64,000 nucleotides of DNA from Gracilimonas sp. (GCF_014762685.1 NZ_JABURM010000005.1:434001-498000); one strand, 5' to 3'; numbered from the stretch's first letter, positions 35,154 through 43,300 are shown. Notes: generated by a model from the sequence alone, not told the origin. Numbers and translations are program-made.

Positions 35154-35624
35154 ATGAATAAACTTAAAAATATCACACTTTCTGATTCAGTGCCTTATTG
35201 CAGTATCAGCTACTCAAAAGACCCCGTGATTGAAAATATGCCAACAATTAGTAGCTCTGAAGAAGCATACGAATTCCTTATGGGAGTTTGGGATCATGGG
35301 AGCATAAGCTATAAAGAAGAGTTTGCCGTGGTATTACTCGACAATGCAAAAAAGGTATTAGGTTGGGCAAAGATTTCCAGTGGAGGCGCTACAGCAACCA
35401 TTGTAGACCCTGCTATGGTTTATCAGGTTGCTCTTTTAAGTCATGCCCATTCAATTTTATTAGCTCACAATCATCCTTCAGGAATACTCAGAGCTTCTAC
35501 GGCAGATATTCATCTTACTAAGCGACTCAAGAAAGCTGGAAGACTACTTGGTATTCAAGTTGTAGATCATCTGATTATCAGTACCTCTGGCTACACTTCT
35601 TTTATGGACAAAGGGTTGCTCTAA
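35154..35624 (+). CDS. RadC-like JAB-domain protein
   Basis: The 156-residue protein is a RadC/DUF2466 domain without the helix-hairpin-helix N-domain of chromosomal RadC, the usual form on mobile elements. The JAMM-type metal motif is LAHNHPSG, with the second part in DIHLTKRLKKAGRLLGIQVVDH. A nuclease or peptidase activity is suggested by the fold but not proven for the family. AGGAGG lies 10 nt before the ATG. A hairpin overlaps the stop codon. Confidence 0.92.
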   Translation: MNKLKNITLSDSVPYCSISYSKDPVIENMPTISSSEEAYEFLMGVWDHGSISYKEEFAVVLLDNAKKVLGWAKISSGGATATIVDPAMVYQVALLSHAHSILLAHNHPSGILRASTADIHLTKRLKKAGRLLGIQVVDHLIISTSGYTSFMDKGLL

Positions 35625-35632
35625 CCCTTTTC
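35610..35632 (+). terminator. Hairpin overlapping the RadC-like stop codon
   Basis: AAAGGGTT (35610-35617) pairs with AACCCTTT (35623-35630), followed by TCCTTTT. The TAA stop lies in the loop and right arm. Confidence 0.6.
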
Positions 35633-35730
35633 CTTTTAAAAGAACGAGACTTTATAGGTTTATCATAACCGCCTCCCCAAACCTGTACAGAAAAATTTTA
35701 CACATTTATCACCAAAAACATGAGATAACT

Positions 35731-36267
35731 ATGTCCAATTCACACATAAAAACACCAACAAAAACAAAAGAATCTCTATTTCAGATTGGAGAGCACTTTT
35801 ACGCCCTTGAATCTCTGCTTATAGAGAATGAAGGAGAGATTGACGATACCATAGACCAGTGGCTTGAAGAGTACATCGCTAAAGAATCTGATAAGATTGA
35901 CGCCTACTGCTACCTGATTCAAAAATTTCAGGAGATAGCAGAAGAGGCTAAACGATTAGCCGAAAGATCTTCTATCTACAACAAAAAAACCAAGAGTATG
36001 AAGGACAGGCTTAAACATTACCTGGAACGTAGAGGAAGGGATAAAGTGGAAACCAATAAGTTCACTATTACCGTATGTCAGAATGGAGGAAAACAACCCA
36101 TCAAAGTTTTTGATGAAGTTAATCCAGAAAAGTTGCCAGATCAGTTTGTAAGAGTTTATCGGGAGCCAGATCTCGATGGAATTAGGACTGCTCTTTTAAA
36201 TGATGATGAAGATGCACTAAAAATTGCAACACTACTGCCAAGAGGCACTCACTTAAGAATTAAATAA
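35731..36267 (+). CDS. Siphovirus Gp157-like protein
   Basis: The 178-residue protein has the Gp157 layout: an N-terminal helical half (LFQIGEHFYALESLLIENEG, coiled coil up to about residue 100, with NKKTKSMKDRLKHYLERRG) and a C-terminal half with FTITVCQNGGKQPIKVFDEV and PEKLPDQFVRV. It is a phage-derived protein found beside single-strand annealing proteins and RecA-like ATPases, and in a streptococcal phage it was linked to interference with host functions. Here it precedes the Sak4-like ATPase by 15 nt, as in phage recombination cassettes. Confidence 0.9.
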   Translation: MSNSHIKTPTKTKESLFQIGEHFYALESLLIENEGEIDDTIDQWLEEYIAKESDKIDAYCYLIQKFQEIAEEAKRLAERSSIYNKKTKSMKDRLKHYLERRGRDKVETNKFTITVCQNGGKQPIKVFDEVNPEKLPDQFVRVYREPDLDGIRTALLNDDEDALKIATLLPRGTHLRIK

Positions 36268-36282
36268 AAACGGAGAATAATT

Positions 36283-36996
36283 ATGTTTAACAAAGCAACG
36301 AGAAAAGGAAAATTTATAAAACTAGCTATCACTGGCCCAGCAGGATCAGGGAAAACTTATTCAGCTTTACGGCTGGCAAAAGGGATATCAGAGAATGGCA
36401 AAATAGCCCTCATTGACACTGAAAATGAAAGTGCATCCTTGTATGCAACAGATTTTGATTTTGATGTGGTCAATGTGGAAGCACCTTACGAAATCAATAA
36501 GCTGGTTCAGCCTGTTAAAACAGCTCTGGAACAGAAGTATGATACGTTAGTTATTGATTCTGCGACTCACTTCTGGAATGGTATTCTGGAATATAAAACT
36601 AAACTAGACAAGAGGGGAGGGAACAGCTTTGCTAATTGGTCTGATGCCAATGTGCATTATGATTTATTTTTAAGAGCAATCCTGTTTTCTAAGATTCATG
36701 TGATTGTATGCATGAGAAGTAAAATGGAATATGTGCTTCAGGAAAATGAGAAAGGGAAGGCCGTACCTCAAAAAATTGGCATGGCTCCGATTATGAGGGA
36801 TGGGGTAGAGTATGAATTTACTACTGTCTTTGACTTGGACATGAATCATCAGGCAATGGCAAGTAAAGATCGTACTAATATCTTTGGGGATTCAATATTT
36901 CAGGTTACTGAAGAGACAGGTGAATTATTCAGCCACTGGCTTAATGAAAATCAACAAACTCAGAGATTAGAAGAAGAAATACTCAATCTGGAATAA
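36283..36996 (+). CDS. Sak4-like RecA-fold ATPase (phage recombination protein)
   Basis: The 237-residue protein is a minimal RecA-core ATPase: Walker A GPAGSGKTYS at about residues 18-27, IALIDTENESASLYA as the adenine/base region and YDTLVIDSATHFW as Walker B. It lacks the N- and C-terminal domains of RecA, which fits the Sak4 family of phage single-strand annealing or recombinase proteins. With Gp157 and RadC it forms a recombination cassette that could serve element maintenance. RBS CGGAGA lies 9 nt before the ATG. A decayed second copy of its 3' end is at 38179. Confidence 0.88.
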   Translation: MFNKATRKGKFIKLAITGPAGSGKTYSALRLAKGISENGKIALIDTENESASLYATDFDFDVVNVEAPYEINKLVQPVKTALEQKYDTLVIDSATHFWNGILEYKTKLDKRGGNSFANWSDANVHYDLFLRAILFSKIHVIVCMRSKMEYVLQENEKGKAVPQKIGMAPIMRDGVEYEFTTVFDLDMNHQAMASKDRTNIFGDSIFQVTEETGELFSHWLNENQQTQRLEEEILNLE

Positions 36997-37005
36997 ATAA
37001 TAAAT

Positions 37006-37038
37006 TGGATCAGAAGAGCTAATGGTTCTTTTGATCCA
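37006..37038. terminator. Bidirectional terminator between convergent genes
   Basis: TGGATCAGAAGAGC (37006-37019) pairs with GTTCTTTTGATCCA (37025-37038), 14 bp with G-U pairs, between two convergent stop codons. Confidence 0.8.
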
Positions 37039-37061
37039 TTCATTACTCGTTGCCAAACTGC

Positions 37062-38057
37062 TTACTCTTTCTTATTGAATAGAGCAATCTTATAACCTAG
37101 CCCAAAACCAAGCCAATCATTTTGATGAAAATTCCATTTTGTTGCTGCTGTCCCAATTCCAAAATCCCAACCATAGAATACTCCTAAATTAAAGTCGCTT
37201 ATATGAAATAATAGTCCTACTCCGAGATTAAATATAGGTACTGAAGTTTTAGTTAGGACTGGATTGTTGGATAAATAAGTTGAGCTTGAGTCGATTTCCT
37301 GAGCGCTAAAACCGAGGACGGCTCCATATGAAAGGTTTAAATTTCTGTTTTTCATACCCTCATACATATCATACCTGTAATTGACTCGACTTAACCTTCT
37401 GCCTACGAATGTACTAATATTAATGTCTGTATTAAATTCTGCTGGTACCTTTACATTATTTTCTTCAAACCCAAAGTGCATTTTAAAGGGAAGGGTAATA
37501 GCGCCAATTTCCCAATTATGCCCCCAGAATGAAACTGCTTGTCTGTTTTTTAGCGTTATGAAATACTTTTTATTTGGGAGAAATTTGAAATCAGCTTCAT
37601 TAGGAGCATCGAAATCATAATAAGTTGAATCATTATGTTCGGCCAGCCAAAAATTAATATACAGAGTATCATTAGAGGCATATAAATTAGCAGCATATCT
37701 ACCTGAGGAGATGCTGGCTCGTTCTGAATAAGTTTCACTTATTGATTTTATAATAACGTCGTTCTGAGAAAATATTGAATCAGATTTTACGGTATATGTT
37801 TTTCCATTAATAGTCTTTTCTACAGTAGTGATCAATTGATCCCCTTTATTTATGTCTAAAACCACCTTCTTTGATCTGGTTTTTAATTCCATAATATCTA
37901 AAGAGTCCAGCTTTGAGTATTGTGCGATTTTTTTCTGTGATGAATCTTTTATATGGACAACATTAATCATAACTCGTTCTTTAAATTTTGTTTGTCCAGT
38001 CGCAAATTCTGAGAAAAGAAATAAAATTAAGCCCGTGAATAAAACGTGTTTAAGCAT
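37062..38057 (-). CDS. Secreted, outer-membrane barrel-like cargo protein
   Basis: The 331-residue protein starts with a signal peptide (LKHVLFTGLILFLFSEFATGQ). The first 130 residues are polar with KTINGKTYTVKSDSIF; the rest has barrel-like strands (ISTFVGRRLSRVNYRYDMYE, LNLSYGAVLGFSAQE, WLGFGLGYKIALF). It ends LFNKKE, not in an aromatic residue. No family is recognised. It is the only envelope gene in the left half of the island and lies between the Sak4-like gene and a decayed copy of that gene's 3' end, so it looks like an inserted cargo gene. Confidence 0.65.
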   Translation of the reverse strand: MLKHVLFTGLILFLFSEFATGQTKFKERVMINVVHIKDSSQKKIAQYSKLDSLDIMELKTRSKKVVLDINKGDQLITTVEKTINGKTYTVKSDSIFSQNDVIIKSISETYSERASISSGRYAANLYASNDTLYINFWLAEHNDSTYYDFDAPNEADFKFLPNKKYFITLKNRQAVSFWGHNWEIGAITLPFKMHFGFEENNVKVPAEFNTDINISTFVGRRLSRVNYRYDMYEGMKNRNLNLSYGAVLGFSAQEIDSSSTYLSNNPVLTKTSVPIFNLGVGLLFHISDFNLGVFYGWDFGIGTAATKWNFHQNDWLGFGLGYKIALFNKKE

Positions 38058-38178
38058 AATAACCCCGATTTTTGTACCATTAATTTTTTACTATGAGTAG
38101 GAGGGATGAATAGCAGTTTTGTTACAAAAAAGAGTGAAATCATTCAGAGACTTTATTGTTGAATCGCTACATTTTTGA

Positions 38179-38240
38179 AAAATGACCGAAGAAACGGGGG
38201 AGTTATTTCAGCAATAGTTGAATGATAGCTTAGTAAGTCT
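38179..38240 (+). pseudogene. Decayed duplicate of the 3' end of the Sak4-like ATPase gene
   Basis: AAA ATG ACC GAA GAA ACG followed by GGG GAG TTA TTT reads KMTEETGELF; the intact gene has VTEETGELF at the same point. It continues QQ, stop, LNDSL where the gene reads SHWLNENQ, the TGG for Trp being TAG. Only about 20 codons remain. It carries no start signal and no ATPase domain. Confidence 0.65.
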
Positions 38241-38316
38241 GCAAATGGGGCTTGAATTCTTACATTTAATAACAAGCATGAAAAGCATTAAAGTGGATTG
38301 TGAATAAGTCTTTCAC

Positions 38317-38562
38317 CTAATCTTCGTTTGTAAGATTTGATTCCACTTTCTTTACAAACTGGTGGAGTTTCAAATCCAGAGCTTTTGAAATGATATAAAC
38401 TGTACGAAATGTAGGCTGCTTTATCCCGCGTTCAATTTCTGAGATATACACGGCACTGGTATCACATCTTTCTGCTAATTCTTCCTGAGTTAAGCCCTTA
38501 TTATTTCTAAGGACTTTTACAGTATTACCAAGTGCGATATTTAATCCGTCTGCTTTTTTCAC
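38317..38562 (-). CDS. XRE-family helix-turn-helix regulator
   Basis: The 81-residue protein has a cro/C1-type HTH at about 10-65: LGNTVKVLRNNKGLTQEELA, RCDTSAVYISEIERG and PTFRTVYIISKAL. The start is GTG 38562, the only start candidate in the frame. It is divergent from a small plus-strand gene and probably represses that promoter and its own. Phage-type or restriction-controller (C protein) roles are both possible. Confidence 0.9.
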   Translation of the reverse strand: MKKADGLNIALGNTVKVLRNNKGLTQEELAERCDTSAVYISEIERGIKQPTFRTVYIISKALDLKLHQFVKKVESNLTNED

Positions 38563-38674
38563 TTGTAAAGCTTAAAGCAGATAGATAGATTAGTCCATAA
38601 ACTATAGCATTAGTTAAGAATATACTTTAGATCCGATTTCAAGTATAACTGAAGGATTTAACGGGGGATTTATT

Positions 38675-38938
38675 TTGAGTAACGAAGCCAATAAAACATT
38701 TTTGAGAAAACTGACAGAGGCTAAATTAAGAGAAGCTGCTAAATCATCTTTAGATCGGAATAAAGATATGGATGACTTTTTTCTAGGGCATGTATTGCTT
38801 GAACAAATTGCCAACCGTTCTAAAAATTATCGCCAAAGTTTAATTGATGGTAAAAATAAACTTGGGCTAAGTGAGGATGAAATTAACCAAATTGTCGATG
38901 ATGCTACTGAGGCAATCATCGCTGAATTTATAAGTTAA
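38675..38938 (+). CDS. Small helical island protein
   Basis: The 87-residue, highly charged and helical protein (KTFLRKLTEAKLREAAKSSL) starts with TTG 38675, supported by GGGGG ending 7 nt upstream. The C-terminus has IVDDATEAIIAEF. No family is known. It leads a short operon with the membrane-anchored gene 19 nt downstream and is divergent from the XRE regulator, which may control it. Confidence 0.55.
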   Translation: MSNEANKTFLRKLTEAKLREAAKSSLDRNKDMDDFFLGHVLLEQIANRSKNYRQSLIDGKNKLGLSEDEINQIVDDATEAIIAEFIS

Positions 38939-38956
38939 TAGAACAGGTATTCAAAT

Positions 38957-39370
38957 ATGGGATGGCTACTATTTTTTGCTGTTGGTGTGATCATAATACT
39001 TATCAGGTATCAGCTTCGGGATAATGAAATTCAAAAGGATACTCCAGATCTGATGCGGGGACATCATAGCAAAAACGAAATGATGGAGGATTTGAGTAAT
39101 CAAATTGTGGAAGTAGTTTTGGAAAAAATTAAGGGTTTGATTGATATGCCCGAATTTAAATACCAAGATGAGTGGAGTGAGCATCATTGGTATAAAATAA
39201 ATCAATACATCAAATTTGGATTACAGGTAAATAAGGAAGGAATGTACATGGATAGAGAAGCCCATGGATTGAATGATGAGGAAATTGAAATTGTGGTTAA
39301 TAATGCGAGATCAGAATTGAGTACACTAATCAAAAGAGCAAAGTTTTTAGGAGAACTGGACCTGGATTAA
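38957..39370 (+). CDS. Membrane-anchored small protein
   Basis: The 137-residue protein has one N-terminal hydrophobic helix (MGWLLFFAVGVIIILIRYQL) and a charged cytoplasmic helical part (MMEDLSNQIVEVVLEKIKGL). A late segment, LNDEEIEIVVNNARSELSTL, resembles the end of the upstream protein (LSEDEINQIVDDATEAIIAEF), so the two may be paralogous. The function is unknown. Confidence 0.6.
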   Translation: MGWLLFFAVGVIIILIRYQLRDNEIQKDTPDLMRGHHSKNEMMEDLSNQIVEVVLEKIKGLIDMPEFKYQDEWSEHHWYKINQYIKFGLQVNKEGMYMDREAHGLNDEEIEIVVNNARSELSTLIKRAKFLGELDLD

Positions 39371-39389
39371 ATAGCCGATGTTTGCTTGT

Positions 39390-39905
39390 TTAAGCTATAA
39401 AACTAATATCTTCATCATCAAATTTGTCGCTTACGAAGATTGAGACTGTGTGAACCTGATTTTCGATACTATGGTGCACTTCTTTGACTTCAAAATATCC
39501 GAAGCTGTATTCTCCTTTAATAAATTGTACTCTAAACTTATCACCTACTGTGGGTATATGCTCTAAGTGATCTAAACCAATTTGCCAATTCTCGTTATCT
39601 AACGTCTCTACGTTTACGAAATATTCTGTCTTCTTTATTGGGTACGTGTGAGCCTGAAATATAGAGTGTTTGAAGTCATGGTATAGCTCACGGAGTAATT
39701 CCATCAATTTTGTTCTTGTAAGGTCTAGCTGTGCTAACAAATCTTTCTGTTTTGGCATAGAGTTATACTCATCCTCTTTGTACTCAGAAAATACCTCCAG
39801 TATCATCTGATACTTCGGGTCATCTCCGAAATAATGCAACAACGTTTTTAGCTCAGAACTTAAAACAAGAAATAGATCTCTGTATCTTAGATTTGTTTCT
39901 GACAT
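39390..39905 (-). CDS. Unknown island protein with HTH-like segment
   Basis: The 171-residue protein has KQKDLLAQLDLTRTKLMELL at about 50-75, which could be a helix-turn-helix. A beta-rich C-terminal part follows (VGDKFRVQFIKGEYSFGYFE, HTVSIFVSDKFDDED). I do not recognise a family. It is convergent with the previous gene and divergent from the SRAP gene, and may regulate the latter. Confidence 0.55.
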   Translation of the reverse strand: MSETNLRYRDLFLVLSSELKTLLHYFGDDPKYQMILEVFSEYKEDEYNSMPKQKDLLAQLDLTRTKLMELLRELYHDFKHSIFQAHTYPIKKTEYFVNVETLDNENWQIGLDHLEHIPTVGDKFRVQFIKGEYSFGYFEVKEVHHSIENQVHTVSIFVSDKFDDEDISFIA

Positions 39906-39979
39906 AGTAGATTGTGTTTTTAAGAATTATCTCGTTCTATTCGTACATTCCTTTTCAAATAAAATAAAACTTTCACCCA

Positions 39980-40690
39980 ATGTGTGGCAGATACGTCCTT
40001 TATAAAGAACTTGATGAAGTTAATGACTTCCTGAATGCTATTGACAGTGGGAAATACCGCACCCCAGGCAAACAGGGAGAATTTTACCTTACTCCAAATT
40101 ACAATGTAGCCCCCACTTCCATTATGCCTGTTGCATTTATTAATGATGAGGGGAAACGAATTTTGGAACCAATGCACTGGGGGTTTATGGGATGGAAACC
40201 AAAAGATGGTAAGAAACCATTTTTACCAATTAATACTCGAGATGATTCTCTTACTAAAAAACCGATGTGGAGTAAAGCTTTTATTCAAAGAAGGTGTATA
40301 GTCCCAGTCAATGGTTTTTATGAATGGACAGGGAAAAAGGGAAATAAAACCCCACACTATATTTTCCCCACAGAAGGCAAACTTATGGGCTTTGCAGGTA
40401 TTTATTCAAATCTGGCACCAGATGATAAGGCAGCAGAACTATCCTATTCCATTATAACCACTTCACCGAATAAGGTGATGGAGGATATTCATGATCGTAT
40501 GCCTGTTATCCTGCATCCAACTGAATTTAATGATTGGTTAAATCCTGAGCACGAAGATCCGAACTATCTGACGGAGTTTTTGAAACCTTATCCTGATGAT
40601 GGAATTGATGAGTATATCGTTTCTCAGGCTGTAGGTAATGTGCGAAATAACGAGTCAGGTCTTATTGAAAAAGCTGATTTATTCGGGTAG
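39980..40690 (+). CDS. SOS-response-associated peptidase (SRAP/YedK/HMCES family)
   Basis: The 236-residue protein has every SRAP mark. Cys2 after the initiator Met (MCGRY) forms a thiazolidine bond with abasic sites in single-stranded DNA; N85 (INTRDD), E115 (NGFYEW) and H171 (HDRMP) complete the active site. YNVAPT and MHWGFMGWKP are conserved. It protects abasic sites, for example in ssDNA made during element transfer or repair. Its presence with RadC, Sak4 and a Y-family polymerase makes a DNA-damage module in the island. Confidence 0.94.
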   Translation: MCGRYVLYKELDEVNDFLNAIDSGKYRTPGKQGEFYLTPNYNVAPTSIMPVAFINDEGKRILEPMHWGFMGWKPKDGKKPFLPINTRDDSLTKKPMWSKAFIQRRCIVPVNGFYEWTGKKGNKTPHYIFPTEGKLMGFAGIYSNLAPDDKAAELSYSIITTSPNKVMEDIHDRMPVILHPTEFNDWLNPEHEDPNYLTEFLKPYPDDGIDEYIVSQAVGNVRNNESGLIEKADLFG

Positions 40691-40995
40691 TGTAAAATAT
40701 TGAACACCTTATCCATTATCTAACTCCCATGCTTCGTTATTTCGTCTTCTCATTAAGTAATTGACTTAGTGAAAGATGAAGTTATATTTGTAGAGTAATA
40801 AGGAAGCAATTCCTTACAAAATTAATTGAATTTAACCGACGAGGTTATGCGACATTAACTTCCCATATAAACCAAAAGATGTCTCAAAAGATGTCTCAAA
40901 AGTGATTGTAAGGGATGTTTTAGAATATTTACGACGTCTTATAAGATACCCCTTGTCGCATATTAATAAGTTATAACACAAATAATAGTTCCTCT
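40691..40995 (+). other. 305-nt leader with tandem 12-bp repeats and hairpins
   Basis: No gene is seen. CAAAAGATGTCT occurs twice in tandem at 40873-40896 and then CAAAAG (40897-40902). TAAGGAA-GCAA-TTCCTTA forms a perfect hairpin at 40799-40816. ATGCGAC (40847-40853) is complementary to GTCGCAT (40955-40961), enclosing the tandem repeats in a 115-nt arm. It probably contains a promoter and a structured leader or small RNA for the HEPN-like gene at 40996. Confidence 0.45.
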
Positions 40996-41859
40996 ATGAA
41001 TCAGTTTCTAACAAGAAAAATTATAGGTGATAACTACGAGTATAGGATCCTTCATGAATATTTTGATGAAAATGCCTTAGAAAAAGGTAAGAAGAAACTA
41101 GATAATAGTTTCATTACTCAAACTAGAGATTGGGATACACAAAAGAACTCTGAATGGGTTTTAAGGAATTATCTGGCAATTAAGATGATAATGTCTTCCA
41201 CCGTTATGTTGACTTCTTTAGAATATGGAAATGAGAGAAATCTAAAAGTTGTCGATCCATATTTGACTTACTACTCATTATTAAACTTATCAAGAGCTGT
41301 TCTATTTACAAATCCAAACGCCCTTTGGAATGAAGGTAAACTTATTAATTCAACCCATTCTAAGATTATTAATATAGTAGGAGACGCGGTAGGTCAATTT
41401 GACAAACAAATTGGTAGCCAAATAAAAGGGATCTTAGAAAAAGCTAGAGACTATCGAGAATTATATTCTTATAAATTTCCTTCCACAGGAATAACTGATT
41501 TTAAAATTGAATCTTCTGAAGCAATTTCAATTTCCACATTACTTGCTGAAGTAGCTCAATTCCAAAGTGAAGTCTTAGAAAAGCGAGTTTTATCAAAAGA
41601 TAAAATAATTAAAGAATTTGATCATGATATTCTTGAACTGGGATTTACTTATGAATTGAAAACTTATGATTTTATAGACCAAGAAGATCAATATAGGCTA
41701 GATTATATTGTACGTAAACAACCATTTCCAACAAGTCTATATTTAACATTAACGGAAGGTTTTGTAGATGATTTTTTTGGAGCGTGGTGCCCTGAAGACT
41801 CAGAAACTGATGATTATAATCCCGATTTGGATAACTCTTTGATTTTTCAAATGCCTTAA
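40996..41859 (+). CDS. HEPN-like protein of unknown function
   Basis: The 287-residue protein has no signal peptide. The middle (about 88-162) shows the HEPN-type layout: DPYLTYYSLLNLSRAVLFT, then STHSKIINIVGD and AKD-like EKARDYRELYSYKFP, where HEPN proteins place the Rx4-6H RNA-cleaving motif. The His is not at its strict place, so it could be a non-catalytic or distant member. The N-terminal 80 residues and an acidic end are unfamiliar. It follows a structured 305-nt leader, and a TraB/TIKI-like gene follows 98 nt later. A defence or toxin role is possible but not shown. Confidence 0.55.
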   Translation: MNQFLTRKIIGDNYEYRILHEYFDENALEKGKKKLDNSFITQTRDWDTQKNSEWVLRNYLAIKMIMSSTVMLTSLEYGNERNLKVVDPYLTYYSLLNLSRAVLFTNPNALWNEGKLINSTHSKIINIVGDAVGQFDKQIGSQIKGILEKARDYRELYSYKFPSTGITDFKIESSEAISISTLLAEVAQFQSEVLEKRVLSKDKIIKEFDHDILELGFTYELKTYDFIDQEDQYRLDYIVRKQPFPTSLYLTLTEGFVDDFFGAWCPEDSETDDYNPDLDNSLIFQMP

Positions 41860-41957
41860 CATTTTGTGTGAGATAAGAATCGAGGTAACTTGCTTTTTAA
41901 AAATGGACTAAAGTAATTGATGACTATTACTAATTACACAAACGATTTTTACATAAC

Positions 41958-42593
41958 ATGCCTAATATTACTTTAATTAGTACAGTTCATAAGGAGATTG
42001 GTAAATGCAATGCCGATGAATTATGTGAGATTATAGAAAGAATAAGTCCAGAAGTTATTTTTTTAGAAGCTCTTGAAAAAACGTATTCAGATTATGAAGA
42101 ATCATTGTTCTCATCATTTGGAATATTTCATAAGAAATTGGAAATAAGTGCAATTCAGAAATACGGCTTCAATACCTCTTTTAAATATATTCCAGTGCTT
42201 GATAATGGATTGTCCGATTCTTTCGAAAAAAAATACAATATAGTTTGTGAAAAAAAAGAGTTGCAAATTTTGATTGACAATTTTGATTCTTTGGCCGCAG
42301 AACATGGGTTTAAATTTCTTAATAGCGTTGAAAGCATAAAGCTTCATGACGAAATGCGAATGCTAGAAGAGCGACTTTTAAGTGAAAGTGAGATAAATAA
42401 AGTGGCTAATGAAGATATTGATACATATGAAAACTCAATGATTCGAAATATCTATTCTTATTGTAAAACCAGTAAATTCAATACGGCAATTTTTATGTGT
42501 GGTGTAGCTCACAGAAAATCAATTATTGAAAAAATAGAAAAATTTAAAGCTCAAGAAGAAATAGATCTGAGTTGGATAATTTTTGGAGAATGA
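41958..42593 (+). CDS. TraB/PrgY (TIKI-superfamily)-like protein
   Basis: The 211-residue protein shows the TraB/TIKI pattern: H11 in LISTVHKEIG, E37 in PEVIFLEAL, and G182-V-A-H185 near the end in FMCGVAHRKSI. In TIKI and EreA/ChaN-type relatives these positions bind metal and form a hydrolase. It lacks the C-terminal membrane segments of PrgY, so it is probably a soluble, minimal form. It may act with the HEPN-like protein upstream on the same strand. Partner and substrate are unknown. Confidence 0.6.
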   Translation: MPNITLISTVHKEIGKCNADELCEIIERISPEVIFLEALEKTYSDYEESLFSSFGIFHKKLEISAIQKYGFNTSFKYIPVLDNGLSDSFEKKYNIVCEKKELQILIDNFDSLAAEHGFKFLNSVESIKLHDEMRMLEERLLSESEINKVANEDIDTYENSMIRNIYSYCKTSKFNTAIFMCGVAHRKSIIEKIEKFKAQEEIDLSWIIFGE

Positions 42594-42624
42594 AGCAGCT
42601 TATATAACATGTCGTTATAATAAA

Positions 42625-42646
42625 GCACGAATTACCGTGCAAAAAA
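42625..42646. terminator. Small hairpin between convergent genes
   Basis: GCACG (42625-42629) pairs with CGTGC (42636-42640) and is followed by AAAAAA (T-run on the minus strand side is weak). It overlaps the stop of the minus-strand gene. Confidence 0.4.
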
Positions 42647-43240
42647 CAGCTCCTCATCTACTTCCTGCATAAACCGCCAGTCTAATTCATCCAAAATATA
42701 TACCAGGTGAAAAAAACGGTGTAGATCTGTTTTTACTACATAGTTTAGGTGCTTGGTTATCATGGTATTTTCCATATGTCGGGTAGGGATTTCAACTACC
42801 TGTGCAGAGTTTATTTTACCTGACTGAAACCTATAAGGTTGCATCCGATGAATAAGAGGAAGTTCAGTGCCATCATTTTCTTTTTGGACTAATGATTTAG
42901 GCAGTATTTCAAACCTGAAAGGGATAATTCGGTGTGCCCTTGAGGGTGTATGCTTATGTCGCTGAATAAAAGCCAAAACCCGATCAATGGTTTTATCCTC
43001 TAAACCTGGTGCTGATTCTAATGACCACAAAAGTTCTTCTTCATTAAAGCACAGATCAAAGAGTTCTCCACTCTTTGTTTCAATACTGAAAAAGGATTTT
43101 TTTATTCCACCATCTACTTTACTGTGACAAGAGCGCACCTTATCCATGTGCTTCACATATGGCTTCCTCCATGCAGGTTTTTCTAACCTGCTGTATCTGC
43201 TAAAAAAAGCCAACATCTCTACTAGGGGAAATTTATTCAT
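42632..43240 (-). CDS. Unknown protein divergent from the Y-family polymerase
   Basis: The protein is 202 residues from ATG 43240; an in-frame TTG at 43246 is the alternative. Basic and aromatic, with FSRYSRLEKPAWRKPYVKHM near the N-terminus and HRFFHLVYILDELDWRFMQE near the C-terminus. I recognise no domain. It shares a 55-nt promoter region with the polymerase gene, the layout seen for SOS operons where a polymerase accessory protein is divergently encoded. A role in translesion synthesis is inferred from this arrangement. Confidence 0.6.
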   Translation of the reverse strand: MNKFPLVEMLAFFSRYSRLEKPAWRKPYVKHMDKVRSCHSKVDGGIKKSFFSIETKSGELFDLCFNEEELLWSLESAPGLEDKTIDRVLAFIQRHKHTPSRAHRIIPFRFEILPKSLVQKENDGTELPLIHRMQPYRFQSGKINSAQVVEIPTRHMENTMITKHLNYVVKTDLHRFFHLVYILDELDWRFMQEVDEELFFAR

Positions 43241-43300
43241 GACCAATAATTTGTTTGGTCATTTTAAACTATACACATATTTTATACATATCAATATGTG
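43241..43300. promoter_or_regulatory. Divergent promoter region with two inverted repeats
   Basis: GACCAA-N8-TTGGTC (43241-43260) abuts the ATG of the minus-strand gene. CACATATT-N11-AATATGTG (43274-43300) covers the polymerase start codon at 43296. Either could be the operator of a LexA-like or XRE repressor. No classical LexA box (CTGT-N8-ACAG) is seen. Confidence 0.5.

Noticed and set aside
40873-40902. Tandem 12-bp repeats as a CRISPR array or type III antitoxin
   Set aside because: Only two and a half adjacent units without spacers, so not CRISPR; too few for a typical type III antitoxin, and the following gene is longer than those toxins. Kept only as a structured leader.
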